A stretch of DNA of 5,600 nt from an uncultured Rikenellaceae bacterium (GTDB lineage: Bacteria > Bacteroidota > Bacteroidia > Bacteroidales > Rikenellaceae). Below, piece after piece: positions 1-5,598 of this stretch; the first letter of the stretch is position 1, and every line of letters begins with the position of its first letter. The notes beneath the pieces are model-generated. The model was not told where the DNA came from. It worked only from the letters and a program-made list of their open reading frames with translations, and did not search any database. Location of the stretch: assembly GCA_947074135.1 (NCBI GenBank), contig CAMTOL010000150.1:1-5600 (forward strand), written 5' to 3'. The position numbers and the translations under genes were made by a program.

Positions 1-517
1 GAGAAAAATGAGGAGCGGTAAGAAACAACGCATGGACACACGAGTAAGGAGTTGTAGGATCACAAACCTGAACTAGCAAGTCTCTAGTGATATCGTCGTG
101 AGCAACGCGTCAAATATAAGATAGAATTCTATCCAGGCGAGTGCCATCAGCAACTATTATATGTAATTTAATAAAACTCTTATGTTTGACTAGTACTTCA
201 CTTTCAAAATCTGAGATAAAAATCGACCAATTTCCCCATTCATCTCGACTAAGAGGATATTGCAATCGTTCCCAATCGTTCCAATCTCCAAAAACCGTAA
301 CTTGACGAGCTGCAGGAAGCCACTCACGAATCCACCAACCCTTTTTAACAGGATCGTAATGCACGCCGTAATAGAGATGCGCATTAGCATAATCTTTGAG
401 TGAGCCTGAAAAATGTTCAATTTCTCCAAGACGCCACTTGTAGCGATCATAACGATAGTTTAGTTCTCCCTCAACAGGAGCCAACCATTCATCTCTTTCT
501 ACTATGGATAATCTCAT
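1..517 (-). pseudogene. glgB: 1,4-alpha-glucan (glycogen) branching enzyme, N-terminal part, broken by in-frame TGA; runs off the window
   Basis: GlgB makes alpha-1,6 branches in glycogen in the cytoplasm. The ATG at 517-515 opens a 135-aa frame that begins in the style of Bacteroidales GlgB: a helical N-terminal segment (DRYKWRLGEIEHF, SLKDYANAHLYYGVHYDP), then a CBM48 domain with GWWIREWLPAA near residue 61 and VTVFGDWNDW near 73, ending in DGTRLDRILSYI. The frame stops at TGA (112-110), but the same frame then reads RVAHDDITRDLLVQV and stays open to position 1. That is the expected continuation of GlgB, with arginine where the TGA stands, so a CGA-to-TGA change is the simplest lesion. Nearby codons also look damaged: CTA at 124-122 where proline is usual, and TGT (Cys) at 64-62 and 40-38 where I would expect tryptophan. 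The (beta/alpha)8 catalytic domain would lie beyond the window and would not be made. The expected residues are from memory of the family. A sequencing error at the TGA is possible but would not explain the other changes. Confidence 0.85.
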
Positions 518-640
518 TATTGATTAAATTTTGAATTCTTACCACGTTAAATTGACAAAATCCACTCACTGGTTATAAAACCATTTACAAATCTCACAAA
601 GACAGTCGGAAAAAAATAAGTTTCACACTTAATATGCAAC

Positions 641-653
641 CACCAAATTGGTG
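641..653. promoter_or_regulatory. Perfect 13-bp dyad at the glgB start site, candidate operator
   Basis: CACCAA-A-TTGGTG is a perfect inverted repeat of 6-bp arms around one base. It abuts the glgB -7 box (654-661), so it would cover the predicted transcription start. That position suits a repressor operator. The G/C content of the arms stands out from the AT-rich surroundings. No regulator is visible in the window, and its identity is unknown. Confidence 0.4.
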
Positions 654-683
654 CAAAGTTAGGTATTTTATCTTATTAAGCAA
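654..683 (-). promoter_or_regulatory. Bacteroidota-type promoter for glgB
   Basis: On the minus strand a perfect -7 box TAACTTTG (661-654) follows a TTG core (683-681) of the -33 element with a 19-bp spacer, close to the TTTG / TAnnTTTG pattern of the Bacteroidota primary sigma factor. The start site should fall near 645-650, giving a 5' leader of about 130 nt before the ATG at 517. The leader contains a small dyad, TGGTT-ATAA-AACCA (570-583). The promoter looks intact although the gene behind it is broken. Confidence 0.65.
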
Positions 684-765
684 GAATAGAGATACTTAAT
701 TTCGTTTTTTTAACTAATTTAGAAAAACATAACTCACATTAATACTCATATTAATTTAAAAATCA

Positions 766-773
766 TAACTTTG
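766..773 (+). promoter_or_regulatory. -7 box of the cstA promoter
   Basis: TAACTTTG is a perfect TAnnTTTG box and is identical to the box of the divergent glgB promoter. No good TTTG appears at the expected -33 distance (about 742-748), so the promoter may be weak or activator dependent. The start site should lie near 780, giving a leader of about 50 nt. The 5-bp dyad TTGTG-TTGT-CACAA at 781-794 would sit at the start of the transcript, as a 5' stem-loop or a regulator site. Confidence 0.5.
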
Positions 774-830
774 TAAAATATTGTGTTGTCACAAAAGACA
801 AGAAACCCCTAAACCTACAAACAACAGATA

Positions 831-2267
831 ATGACAACCTTTATTATTTGCCTCTCGCTACTCGTCATTTCGTATTTCACATACGGCAAGTTATTGGACA
901 AAATATTTGGCGTCAAAACGAATGTTAAGACTCCTGCTAGTACCTCCTACGATGGGATTGACTATATCCCGATGCCAAAGTGGAAAACATTCTTGATTCA
1001 GCTACTAAATATTGCTGGACTTGGACCTATCTTCGGCGCAATACTCGGCGCAACCTATGGTCCGGTTGCCTTTCTTTGGATTACTCTAGGCGGTATCTTC
1101 ATAGGCGCTGTACACGACTACGCTTCGGGCTTTATCTCGATGAAGATGAGCGGACGAAGCTACACCGAGTTTATCTGTCGCTACCTTGGTCGGCACACTA
1201 AAGTCGTTATTAGCATTACGATTCTACTACTTATGATACTCGTTGGAGCTGTTTTTATGGCAGGTCCTGCTGGAATACTTAGCAATATGACCAGCTGGAA
1301 CTATTCGACGTGGATATGGATTATACTTGTCTATTATCTAGTAGCGACACTACTACCTGTTGACAAAATAATAGGCAACATCTACCCCATTTTTGGAGCA
1401 GCACTTATCTTTATGGCACTCGCCGTTCTATACATAATAATAACTGGCGACTACTCGATACCAGAACTTAGCTTCCACAACTTTAAAGCAGACCCCGAAG
1501 CGTTTCCTATTATGCCTACAATGTTTGTCACGATTGCCTGCGGAGCCATTTCAGGTTTTCACGCAACTCAATCGCCAATGATGGCTCGTTGTATTACAAA
1601 CCAGAAACAGGTTCGTGGCGTTTTCTTTGGAGCTATGATTTCAGAATGTATTATTGCTTTGATTTGGGCTGCTGTAGCAATGGCGTTTTTCGGCGGCGTT
1701 ACCGAATTGGGCGATGCACTAGCTCAAAACTCTAACAATGCAGCACGTATCATTGACATTATCACCAAAAATGAATTGGGAAAGATAGGCTCTATACTTG
1801 TATTGATTGGGGTAGTTGCTGCACCAATTTCGACTGGCGATACAGCGTTTCGTTCGGCAAGGCTAATTATTGCAGATTCGCTAAAAATCAAGCAGACCAA
1901 AATGTGGAGACGTATTGCGGTTTGCGTACCGATATTTGCGCTGGGATATTTTATCACTACCGTTGAGTTCGATATTCTGTGGCGCTACTTTGGGTGGATA
2001 AATCAAGCACTTGCTGTGGCTATGCTCTGGACAGCAGCGCTATACCTTGGCGTGAGGCGCAAAAACTACTGGATAGCACTTCTCCCTGCTCTGTTTATGA
2101 CCTATGTTGTGTGCGACTACTTCGTAATCTCTAACCAATTTTTAGGATTAGGATACTGGTATGGAGTTGGAGCATCAGTTGGAATTATGACTGTTTTCAC
2201 GCTTATTTTCGTTAGGACATTGCGCATTATCAGAGAGCAAAGAAGAGTTAAATACAACCGTTTTTAG
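831..2267 (+). CDS. cstA: CstA-family transporter (carbon starvation protein A type), short form
   Basis: This is an inner-membrane permease of the CstA family. Characterised enterobacterial members (CstA, BtsT) import pyruvate, and CstA has also been linked to peptide uptake. The substrate here is not shown by the sequence. The 478-aa protein is almost entirely hydrophobic helices. Family landmarks in order are NIAGLGPIFGAI (60-71), the GPVAFLWITLGGIFIGAVHDY block (77-97), CGAISGFHATQSPMMAR (237-253), APISTGDTAFRSARLI (331-346) and LWRYFGWINQALAVAMLW (383-400). The C terminus is basic (REQRRVKYNRF), as expected for a cytoplasmic tail. E. coli CstA is about 700 aa; short forms of about 480 aa are usual in Bacteroidota, so I read this as complete. 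The ATG at 831 is chosen because it starts the first membrane helix directly and has an A-rich leader with ACAAACAACA four bases upstream. It looks monocistronic, with its own promoter and a promoter for the next gene 34 bp downstream. Confidence 0.9.
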   Translation: MTTFIICLSLLVISYFTYGKLLDKIFGVKTNVKTPASTSYDGIDYIPMPKWKTFLIQLLNIAGLGPIFGAILGATYGPVAFLWITLGGIFIGAVHDYASGFISMKMSGRSYTEFICRYLGRHTKVVISITILLLMILVGAVFMAGPAGILSNMTSWNYSTWIWIILVYYLVATLLPVDKIIGNIYPIFGAALIFMALAVLYIIITGDYSIPELSFHNFKADPEAFPIMPTMFVTIACGAISGFHATQSPMMARCITNQKQVRGVFFGAMISECIIALIWAAVAMAFFGGVTELGDALAQNSNNAARIIDIITKNELGKIGSILVLIGVVAAPISTGDTAFRSARLIIADSLKIKQTKMWRRIAVCVPIFALGYFITTVEFDILWRYFGWINQALAVAMLWTAALYLGVRRKNYWIALLPALFMTYVVCDYFVISNQFLGLGYWYGVGASVGIMTVFTLIFVRTLRIIREQRRVKYNRF

Positions 2268-2275
2268 ATTTATTC

Positions 2276-2307
2276 AGAGCAAAATAACTATTTATGGTTA
2301 TTGCTTT
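2276..2307 (+). promoter_or_regulatory. Dyad after cstA: weak terminator or operator of the next gene
   Basis: Perfect arms AATAAC (2283-2288) and GTTATT (2297-2302) flank an 8-nt loop. Outward pairing extends to AGAGC/GCTTT if a two-base AA bulge and one G-T pair are allowed. It begins nine bases after the cstA stop, as a terminator would, but the stem is A/T-rich and no real T-tract follows. The right arm also overlaps the presumed -33 region of the small His-rich gene, so it could equally be an operator there. Confidence 0.35.
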
Positions 2308-2331
2308 GTATTATAATTACGTTTATCTTTG
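2301..2331 (+). promoter_or_regulatory. Bacteroidota-type promoter for the metal-binding/TonB receptor pair
   Basis: A perfect -7 box TATCTTTG (2324-2331) has a TTG (2301-2303) 20 bp upstream as a partial -33 element. A TTTG at 2305-2308 is too close, with a 15-bp spacer. The start site should be near 2338, giving a leader of about 30 nt to the ATG at 2369. No clear promoter is seen before the downstream receptor, so this one probably serves both genes. Confidence 0.6.
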
Positions 2332-2368
2332 CAACCATTAAATGTTCAATTACGATTAATAGAACAGT

Positions 2369-2653
2369 ATGTCAAAACGCTTAAAACATATTCTGTCGAT
2401 AATAGCAGTAGCTCTTTTTGTGAGTTACTACTGCTCGACAACTATGTTTGTGCATACACACTCGTTAGATTGGGGACAAGTAACTCACTCGCACCCCTAT
2501 CAAAACGGACACACGCACTCTAACGCTGAATGCAACTCTATTGCGCAATTTAGCCTCTTCTTGGTTACGCTCTATACCCCAACAGCTATTTGTGCTATTG
2601 GATACATTATCATTAAAAGATTTGGCTCAAATATTAGTCAAACTCATAGCTAA
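2369..2653 (+). CDS. Small two-helix membrane protein with three periplasmic HxH motifs, probable metal binder
   Basis: The 94-aa product has a basic N terminus (MSKRLKH), a hydrophobic helix at about 8-28, a hydrophilic loop at about 29-58, a second helix at about 59-82 and a basic end (KRF). By the positive-inside rule both ends are cytoplasmic and the loop is periplasmic. The loop has H29-T-H31, H40-S-H42 (in THSHPY), H48-T-H50 and C55, which makes a strong transition-metal ligand set. I recall small Bacteroidota proteins with the same FVHTH...HSHP pattern but no assigned function. It lies 124 bp upstream of a TonB-dependent receptor that also has a His-rich periplasmic stretch, so a role in passing or sensing metal at the inner membrane is inferred. 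The ATG at 2369 directly precedes helix 1 and fits the promoter at 2301-2331. An overlapping frame from 2329 to 2523 has no such organisation and was not chosen. Confidence 0.8.
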   Translation: MSKRLKHILSIIAVALFVSYYCSTTMFVHTHSLDWGQVTHSHPYQNGHTHSNAECNSIAQFSLFLVTLYTPTAICAIGYIIIKRFGSNISQTHS

Positions 2654-2716
2654 GTCAATATTTATAGTTCGCTACGAGCTCCTCCAGTTGGTTGTTAATC
2701 ATTGTTTTACAAACAC

Positions 2717-2747
2717 AAAGAGTTTTCTAGTATAGACTCTTTAATTT
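2717..2747 (+). terminator. Hairpin between the small His-rich gene and the receptor gene, possible attenuator
   Basis: AAAGAGT (2717-2723) and ACTCTTT (2736-2742) form a perfect 7-bp stem. Inside it CTA/TAG (2727-2729, 2733-2735) can add three pairs above a TTT bulge. The sequence AATTTT follows. It resembles a weak intrinsic terminator. Because no promoter is evident between it and the receptor ATG at 2778, partial termination that lowers receptor expression relative to the first gene is a reasonable reading. Confidence 0.4.
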
Positions 2748-2760
2748 TATTGCATTAACA

Positions 2761-2770
2761 ACAAACAACA
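2761..2770 (+). promoter_or_regulatory. A-rich SD-less translation leader, shared with cstA
   Basis: ACAAACAACA lies seven bases upstream of the receptor ATG. The identical 10-mer lies at 817-826, four bases upstream of the cstA ATG. Neither gene has a Shine-Dalgarno sequence. Unstructured A-rich leaders are known to favour initiation in Bacteroidota, and this motif supports both start choices. Confidence 0.4.
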
Positions 2771-2777
2771 CCTTAAA

Positions 2778-4961
2778 ATGTTAAAAAGAATATATGCAAG
2801 TGCGTTTATTTGCGCATTTTGCTTTTGCATACATACTTCTTCAGCAAACAACAACACAACACTCCCAGAGAGTGAAAAACTCGAAAAAGCGGAAGAAACA
2901 AGAAATAATAAAAACGCTAAAAAACAGGGCAAACACAACCATAAAGAGAGCCACGAACACAACCACAGCCACGAACTCGATTCGTGCCATTTTGTAGAGG
3001 TCGAACAGATTGTCGTTAGTAGTTCTCGAAACGAAACAACTCGTCGCGAGGCAGCATCAATTGTCAACGTAGCATCTCGCACACTATTTGAAAATACTGC
3101 ATCGAATAGTGCTGCCGAAGCTCTCAATTTCAAGCCGGGACTTAGGGTTGAGTACAATTGTTCTAACTGTGGAGTGCCTCAACTTCGCATCAACGGTCTT
3201 GATGGTCAATATTCACAGATACTATTGGACAGTCGCCCAATTTTCAGTTCACTAGCCGGAGTTTACGGGCTTGAGCAGCTACCCGAGAGTATGATTGAGC
3301 GAGTAGAGGTTGTTCGTGGTGGAGGCTCAGCCCTTTTTGGCAGCAGTGCAATTGCAGGAGCTGTCAATATTATTACTCGTGAACCGAAAACTTCGAGCGT
3401 TAATCTTTCGAACAATAGTAGTTTTTTTGAGGGAGGTGGCAGTGATATTAACACGTCGCTCAACGCTTCGGTGGTTTCGAAAAACAACAAAGCAGGTATC
3501 TACATCTTTTCGATGATTCGTGACCGAAGTGCTTATGACCGCAATGGCGACGGTTTTTCGGAAATCCCACAACTAAACAGCAACACAGTAGGGTTTAGAG
3601 GTTTTTACAGAGTATCTCCATCGTCACGATTTACTCTGGAGTATCACCATCTCAACGAGTTTCGTCGTGGAGGTGATTCACTCCAACTCCAACCTCACGA
3701 GGTTGAACAGGCCGAACAACTACGCCACCGCATAAATGGTGGTTCGTTGAAATACGACTACTCGTCGCCCAATATGCGAAGTCGTTTGAGCGCCTATCTT
3801 TCGGCACAAAATATTGACCGTCAAAGCTTTTTTGGCTCTAAAGAACAACCCAATGCTTACGGCAAAACATTTGACGCAACCATTGTCGGAGGCGTTCAAT
3901 ACACCTACGATATGTACAAGTGCCTATTCCTACCAGCCCAACTTACAGCAGGCTTCGAATATACGAACAACTATCTCAACGACGAAATGATTAGCTACAA
4001 TCGTATTTTAGCGCAACTTAGCGACTCGTACGGAGTGTTCGTTCAGAACGAGTGGAAGAGCGATAAATTTGGACTCATTATTGGAGGGCGTTTAGACAAA
4101 CACAACATTATTCAAAATCCAATATTCTCACCTCGCCTTAGCATTAGATATGCTCCCATTCGTTCTCTAACATTTAGAACCAGCTATTCGAGCGGGTATC
4201 GTGCGCCACAAGCATACGACGAAGATTTACACGTAGCGGCAGTTGGAGGTAAGGTTTCCATTATCACTATATCGCCCGACCTACGCCCCGAATATTCACA
4301 CTCTATAACATTATCTGCCGATTATTTTAAATCTTGGTATAATCTAACCTTTAACGCAACTGCCGAAGGGTTCTACACTAACCTATTTGACGTATTTGTG
4401 CTCCCAATCATAGGTCACGATGAACAGGGCAATATAATTAGAGAGCGTCGAAACGCTGATGGAGCTATTATTGCTGGGGTTAACTTCGAGGCACGACTAA
4501 ACTACGCAAATAAATTAAGTATAGACGGAGGGTTTACATATCAGATATCGAGATACAAAGAGCCTTTCAGGTGGAGCGAAGACCCAAATATTGCACCTCA
4601 AAAACAGATGTTCCGTTCTCCAAATACTTACGGTTACCTATCGCTTACATACAATCCTTGGGAGAAATTCTCAATATCGGCAAACGGAACATACACTGGT
4701 AGTATGTTGGTTCAACACAACGAAGGATACATTAATGAGGATAGGGAGGTAAGAACCCCAAACTTCTTCGATATAGGATTAAAATTTGCCTATGATTTCA
4801 AGTTTAGCGGCAACATTCGCTTACAAATAAATGCTGGGGTTAAGAATATTTTAGACCAGTTTCAGAGCGATTTAGATGTTGGTGCGGAGCGTGACGCAAG
4901 TTACATCTACGGACCTGTTTTCCCTCGCACCTACTTTTTCGGCATAAAGTTCACAATTTAG
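2778..4961 (+). CDS. TonB-dependent outer-membrane receptor with His-rich N-terminal extension, probable metal uptake
   Basis: TonB-dependent receptors import scarce ligands across the outer membrane using inner-membrane proton motive force. The 727-aa protein starts with a signal peptide (about 1-23, basic start, hydrophobic core, cut near TSSA/N). A hydrophilic linker carries H53, H55, H59, H61, H63, H65, C70 and H71. EQIVVSSS (76-83) could serve as a TonB box. The plug domain spans about 84-203 with landmarks PGLRVEY, LRINGLDGQYSQILLDSRPIF (136-156), IERVEVVRGGGSALFGSSAIAGAVNIITREP (173-203) and a CxxC (C128, C131). The 22-strand barrel follows, including YRAPQAYDEDLHVAAVGG (474-491) and the last strand ending YFFGIKFTI. 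The N terminus lacks the carboxypeptidase-like domain of SusC proteins, and there is no susD, so glycan import is unlikely. The His-rich stretch and the HxH protein upstream favour a metal such as zinc; haem, cobalamin or a siderophore cannot be excluded. The ATG at 2778 gives the signal peptide and follows an A-rich leader. Confidence 0.88.
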   Translation: MLKRIYASAFICAFCFCIHTSSANNNTTLPESEKLEKAEETRNNKNAKKQGKHNHKESHEHNHSHELDSCHFVEVEQIVVSSSRNETTRREAASIVNVASRTLFENTASNSAAEALNFKPGLRVEYNCSNCGVPQLRINGLDGQYSQILLDSRPIFSSLAGVYGLEQLPESMIERVEVVRGGGSALFGSSAIAGAVNIITREPKTSSVNLSNNSSFFEGGGSDINTSLNASVVSKNNKAGIYIFSMIRDRSAYDRNGDGFSEIPQLNSNTVGFRGFYRVSPSSRFTLEYHHLNEFRRGGDSLQLQPHEVEQAEQLRHRINGGSLKYDYSSPNMRSRLSAYLSAQNIDRQSFFGSKEQPNAYGKTFDATIVGGVQYTYDMYKCLFLPAQLTAGFEYTNNYLNDEMISYNRILAQLSDSYGVFVQNEWKSDKFGLIIGGRLDKHNIIQNPIFSPRLSIRYAPIRSLTFRTSYSSGYRAPQAYDEDLHVAAVGGKVSIITISPDLRPEYSHSITLSADYFKSWYNLTFNATAEGFYTNLFDVFVLPIIGHDEQGNIIRERRNADGAIIAGVNFEARLNYANKLSIDGGFTYQISRYKEPFRWSEDPNIAPQKQMFRSPNTYGYLSLTYNPWEKFSISANGTYTGSMLVQHNEGYINEDREVRTPNFFDIGLKFAYDFKFSGNIRLQINAGVKNILDQFQSDLDVGAERDASYIYGPVFPRTYFFGIKFTI

Positions 4962-4973
4962 CACCTCAGTTCT

Positions 4974-5036
4974 CAATGATCAAGTGATTTCTTGGTGATT
5001 TGTAATCACTTGATCATTGATTAATCACTCGATCAC
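4974..5036. repeat. Perfect 16-bp inverted repeat with extra partial copies between convergent genes
   Basis: CAATGATCAAGTGATT (4974-4989) and its exact reverse complement (5004-5019) enclose a 14-nt loop. A third copy, AATCACTCGATCA (5023-5035), repeats the right arm with one mismatch at a 19-bp period, so the left arm has two possible partners. The loop adds another GTGATTT (4995-5001), 11 bp after the first. The element fills most of the gap between the receptor stop and the MarC-remnant stop and could act as a two-way terminator, though neither strand shows a good T-tract directly after the stem. A REP-like or small palindromic repeat is the alternative. Confidence 0.8.
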
Positions 5037-5043
5037 AAAAAGG

Positions 5044-5490
5044 CTACTTAATTAGAGCCAAAATACCGCTTGAGGCGATTTGAAGACCAACACAAAATAT
5101 CAAAAACGACATAATGCGATTCACTATATTTGAGTTCTTCTGCCCCAACCGCTTCATCAACAAATCGGTGTTAGAGTATATAAAAAAGATTAGCACACAG
5201 AGCGTAACAACGGCAACAAGGATTGATGAGGTGTGAAAAACATACTCCCAGATACTCTTTTCGTTACTCTGAGCACTTAGGGTAAAGATAACAGAGATAG
5301 TACCTGCTCCAACTGTCATTGGAAATGTAAGCGGAAAGAATAGCCTACTATTTAAGGCATCTTTTTGGTCAGGGTCGAGCGTTGTACTATTATCATTGAC
5401 AGTATTCTTGCTCGACATCATCTCCCACCCCATCTTACATATCAAAATACCACCTGCCAACTTTACAACTGGCACCTAGAGTCCAAACAC
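5044..5490 (-). pseudogene. MarC-family integral membrane protein, N-terminally truncated
   Basis: MarC-family proteins (UPF0056) are inner-membrane proteins of about 200 aa with six helices and no firmly established function. This frame encodes the conserved C-terminal two thirds: VPVVKLAGGILICKMGWEMM at the start, FFPLTFPMTVGAGTISVIFTLSA about 45 residues on, and two more helices to the TAG at 5046-5044. The family usually has P in TVGPGT, where alanine is seen here. The frame opens at a GTG (5475-5473), which lies inside the conserved core rather than at a natural start. Homology seems to extend back over VFGL and an in-frame TAG (5478-5476), so an amino acid codon has probably become a stop. 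The first 60-70 residues (two helices) are missing and are replaced by a lipoprotein leader in the same frame. A short translated product from the GTG cannot be excluded, but a working MarC protein is unlikely. Confidence 0.75.
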
Positions 5491-5598
5491 TCGCATGGGA
5501 TCATCAATTGGCTTTATAGGATTATCATTTTGGCATGACACAAACAATAAAGTAATAGACACAAAAGAGATGAATGTGAAGTGCTTAGTTGATTTCAT
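5476..5598 (-). pseudogene. Lipoprotein N-terminal fragment fused to the marC remnant
   Basis: An ATG at 5598-5596 opens 40 codons that end at the TAG at 5478-5476. The peptide begins with a lysine-rich n-region (MKSTKH), a hydrophobic core (FTFISFVSITLLF) and a lipobox-like VSC at about residue 22, followed by the polar QNDNPIKPIDDP. This is a typical Bacteroidota lipoprotein leader. Its last residues, VFGL, already look like MarC, and the frame is the same as the MarC remnant (the two starts are exactly 41 codons apart). I read this as the start of a lipoprotein gene joined by deletion or recombination to the interior of marC, with the junction between about 5500 and 5490. The promoter and any leader lie outside the window. 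A genuine 40-aa lipoprotein is the less likely alternative. Confidence 0.55.

Larger units (their letters stand above)
518..830. other. Divergent intergenic region between glgB and cstA
   Basis: This 313-bp AT-rich gap separates two divergently transcribed genes. It holds the glgB promoter and its start-site dyad (641-683), the cstA -7 box (766-773), and a short dyad TTGTG-TTGT-CACAA (781-794) at the expected cstA start site. The stretch 684-760 is mostly A/T with a T-run near 705-711, and I see no gene in it. I found no small ORF with coding character and no RNA gene. Confidence 0.7.

Noticed and set aside
110..112. TGA recoded as an amino acid instead of a nonsense codon
   Set aside because: The expected residue is arginine, which no known TGA reassignment gives, and the surrounding sequence shows other signs of decay. 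Bacteroidota use the standard code.
831..2267. cstA as a truncated gene, because E. coli CstA is about 700 aa
   Set aside because: All central family landmarks and a basic cytoplasmic tail are present, and short forms are normal in this phylum.
2541..2735. Small open frame overlapping the end of the His-rich gene
   Set aside because: No leader, no organised hydrophobicity pattern, and it overlaps a better supported gene in another frame.
2747..3157. Antisense open frame of 136 codons opposite the receptor start
   Set aside because: Its product is a run of Leu/Ser/Cys produced by reading the complement of the Lys/His/Asn-rich linker. It is a composition artefact with no family resemblance.
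3263..3572. Overlapping antisense and alternative-frame open frames within the receptor plug
   Set aside because: They lie fully inside a well-supported gene, lack start-site context and show no recognisable domains.
2778..4961. SusC-type glycan importer
   Set aside because: It is too short (727 aa), lacks the N-terminal carboxypeptidase-like domain and has no susD neighbour.
4974..5036. CRISPR repeats or insertion-sequence terminal repeat
   Set aside because: There are no regular unique spacers, and no transposase or target duplication. The copies are inverted and only 19 bp apart.
5044..5475. A complete short MarC protein starting at the GTG at 5475
   Set aside because: The start falls inside the conserved core, homology seems to continue upstream across the TAG, and two N-terminal helices are missing.
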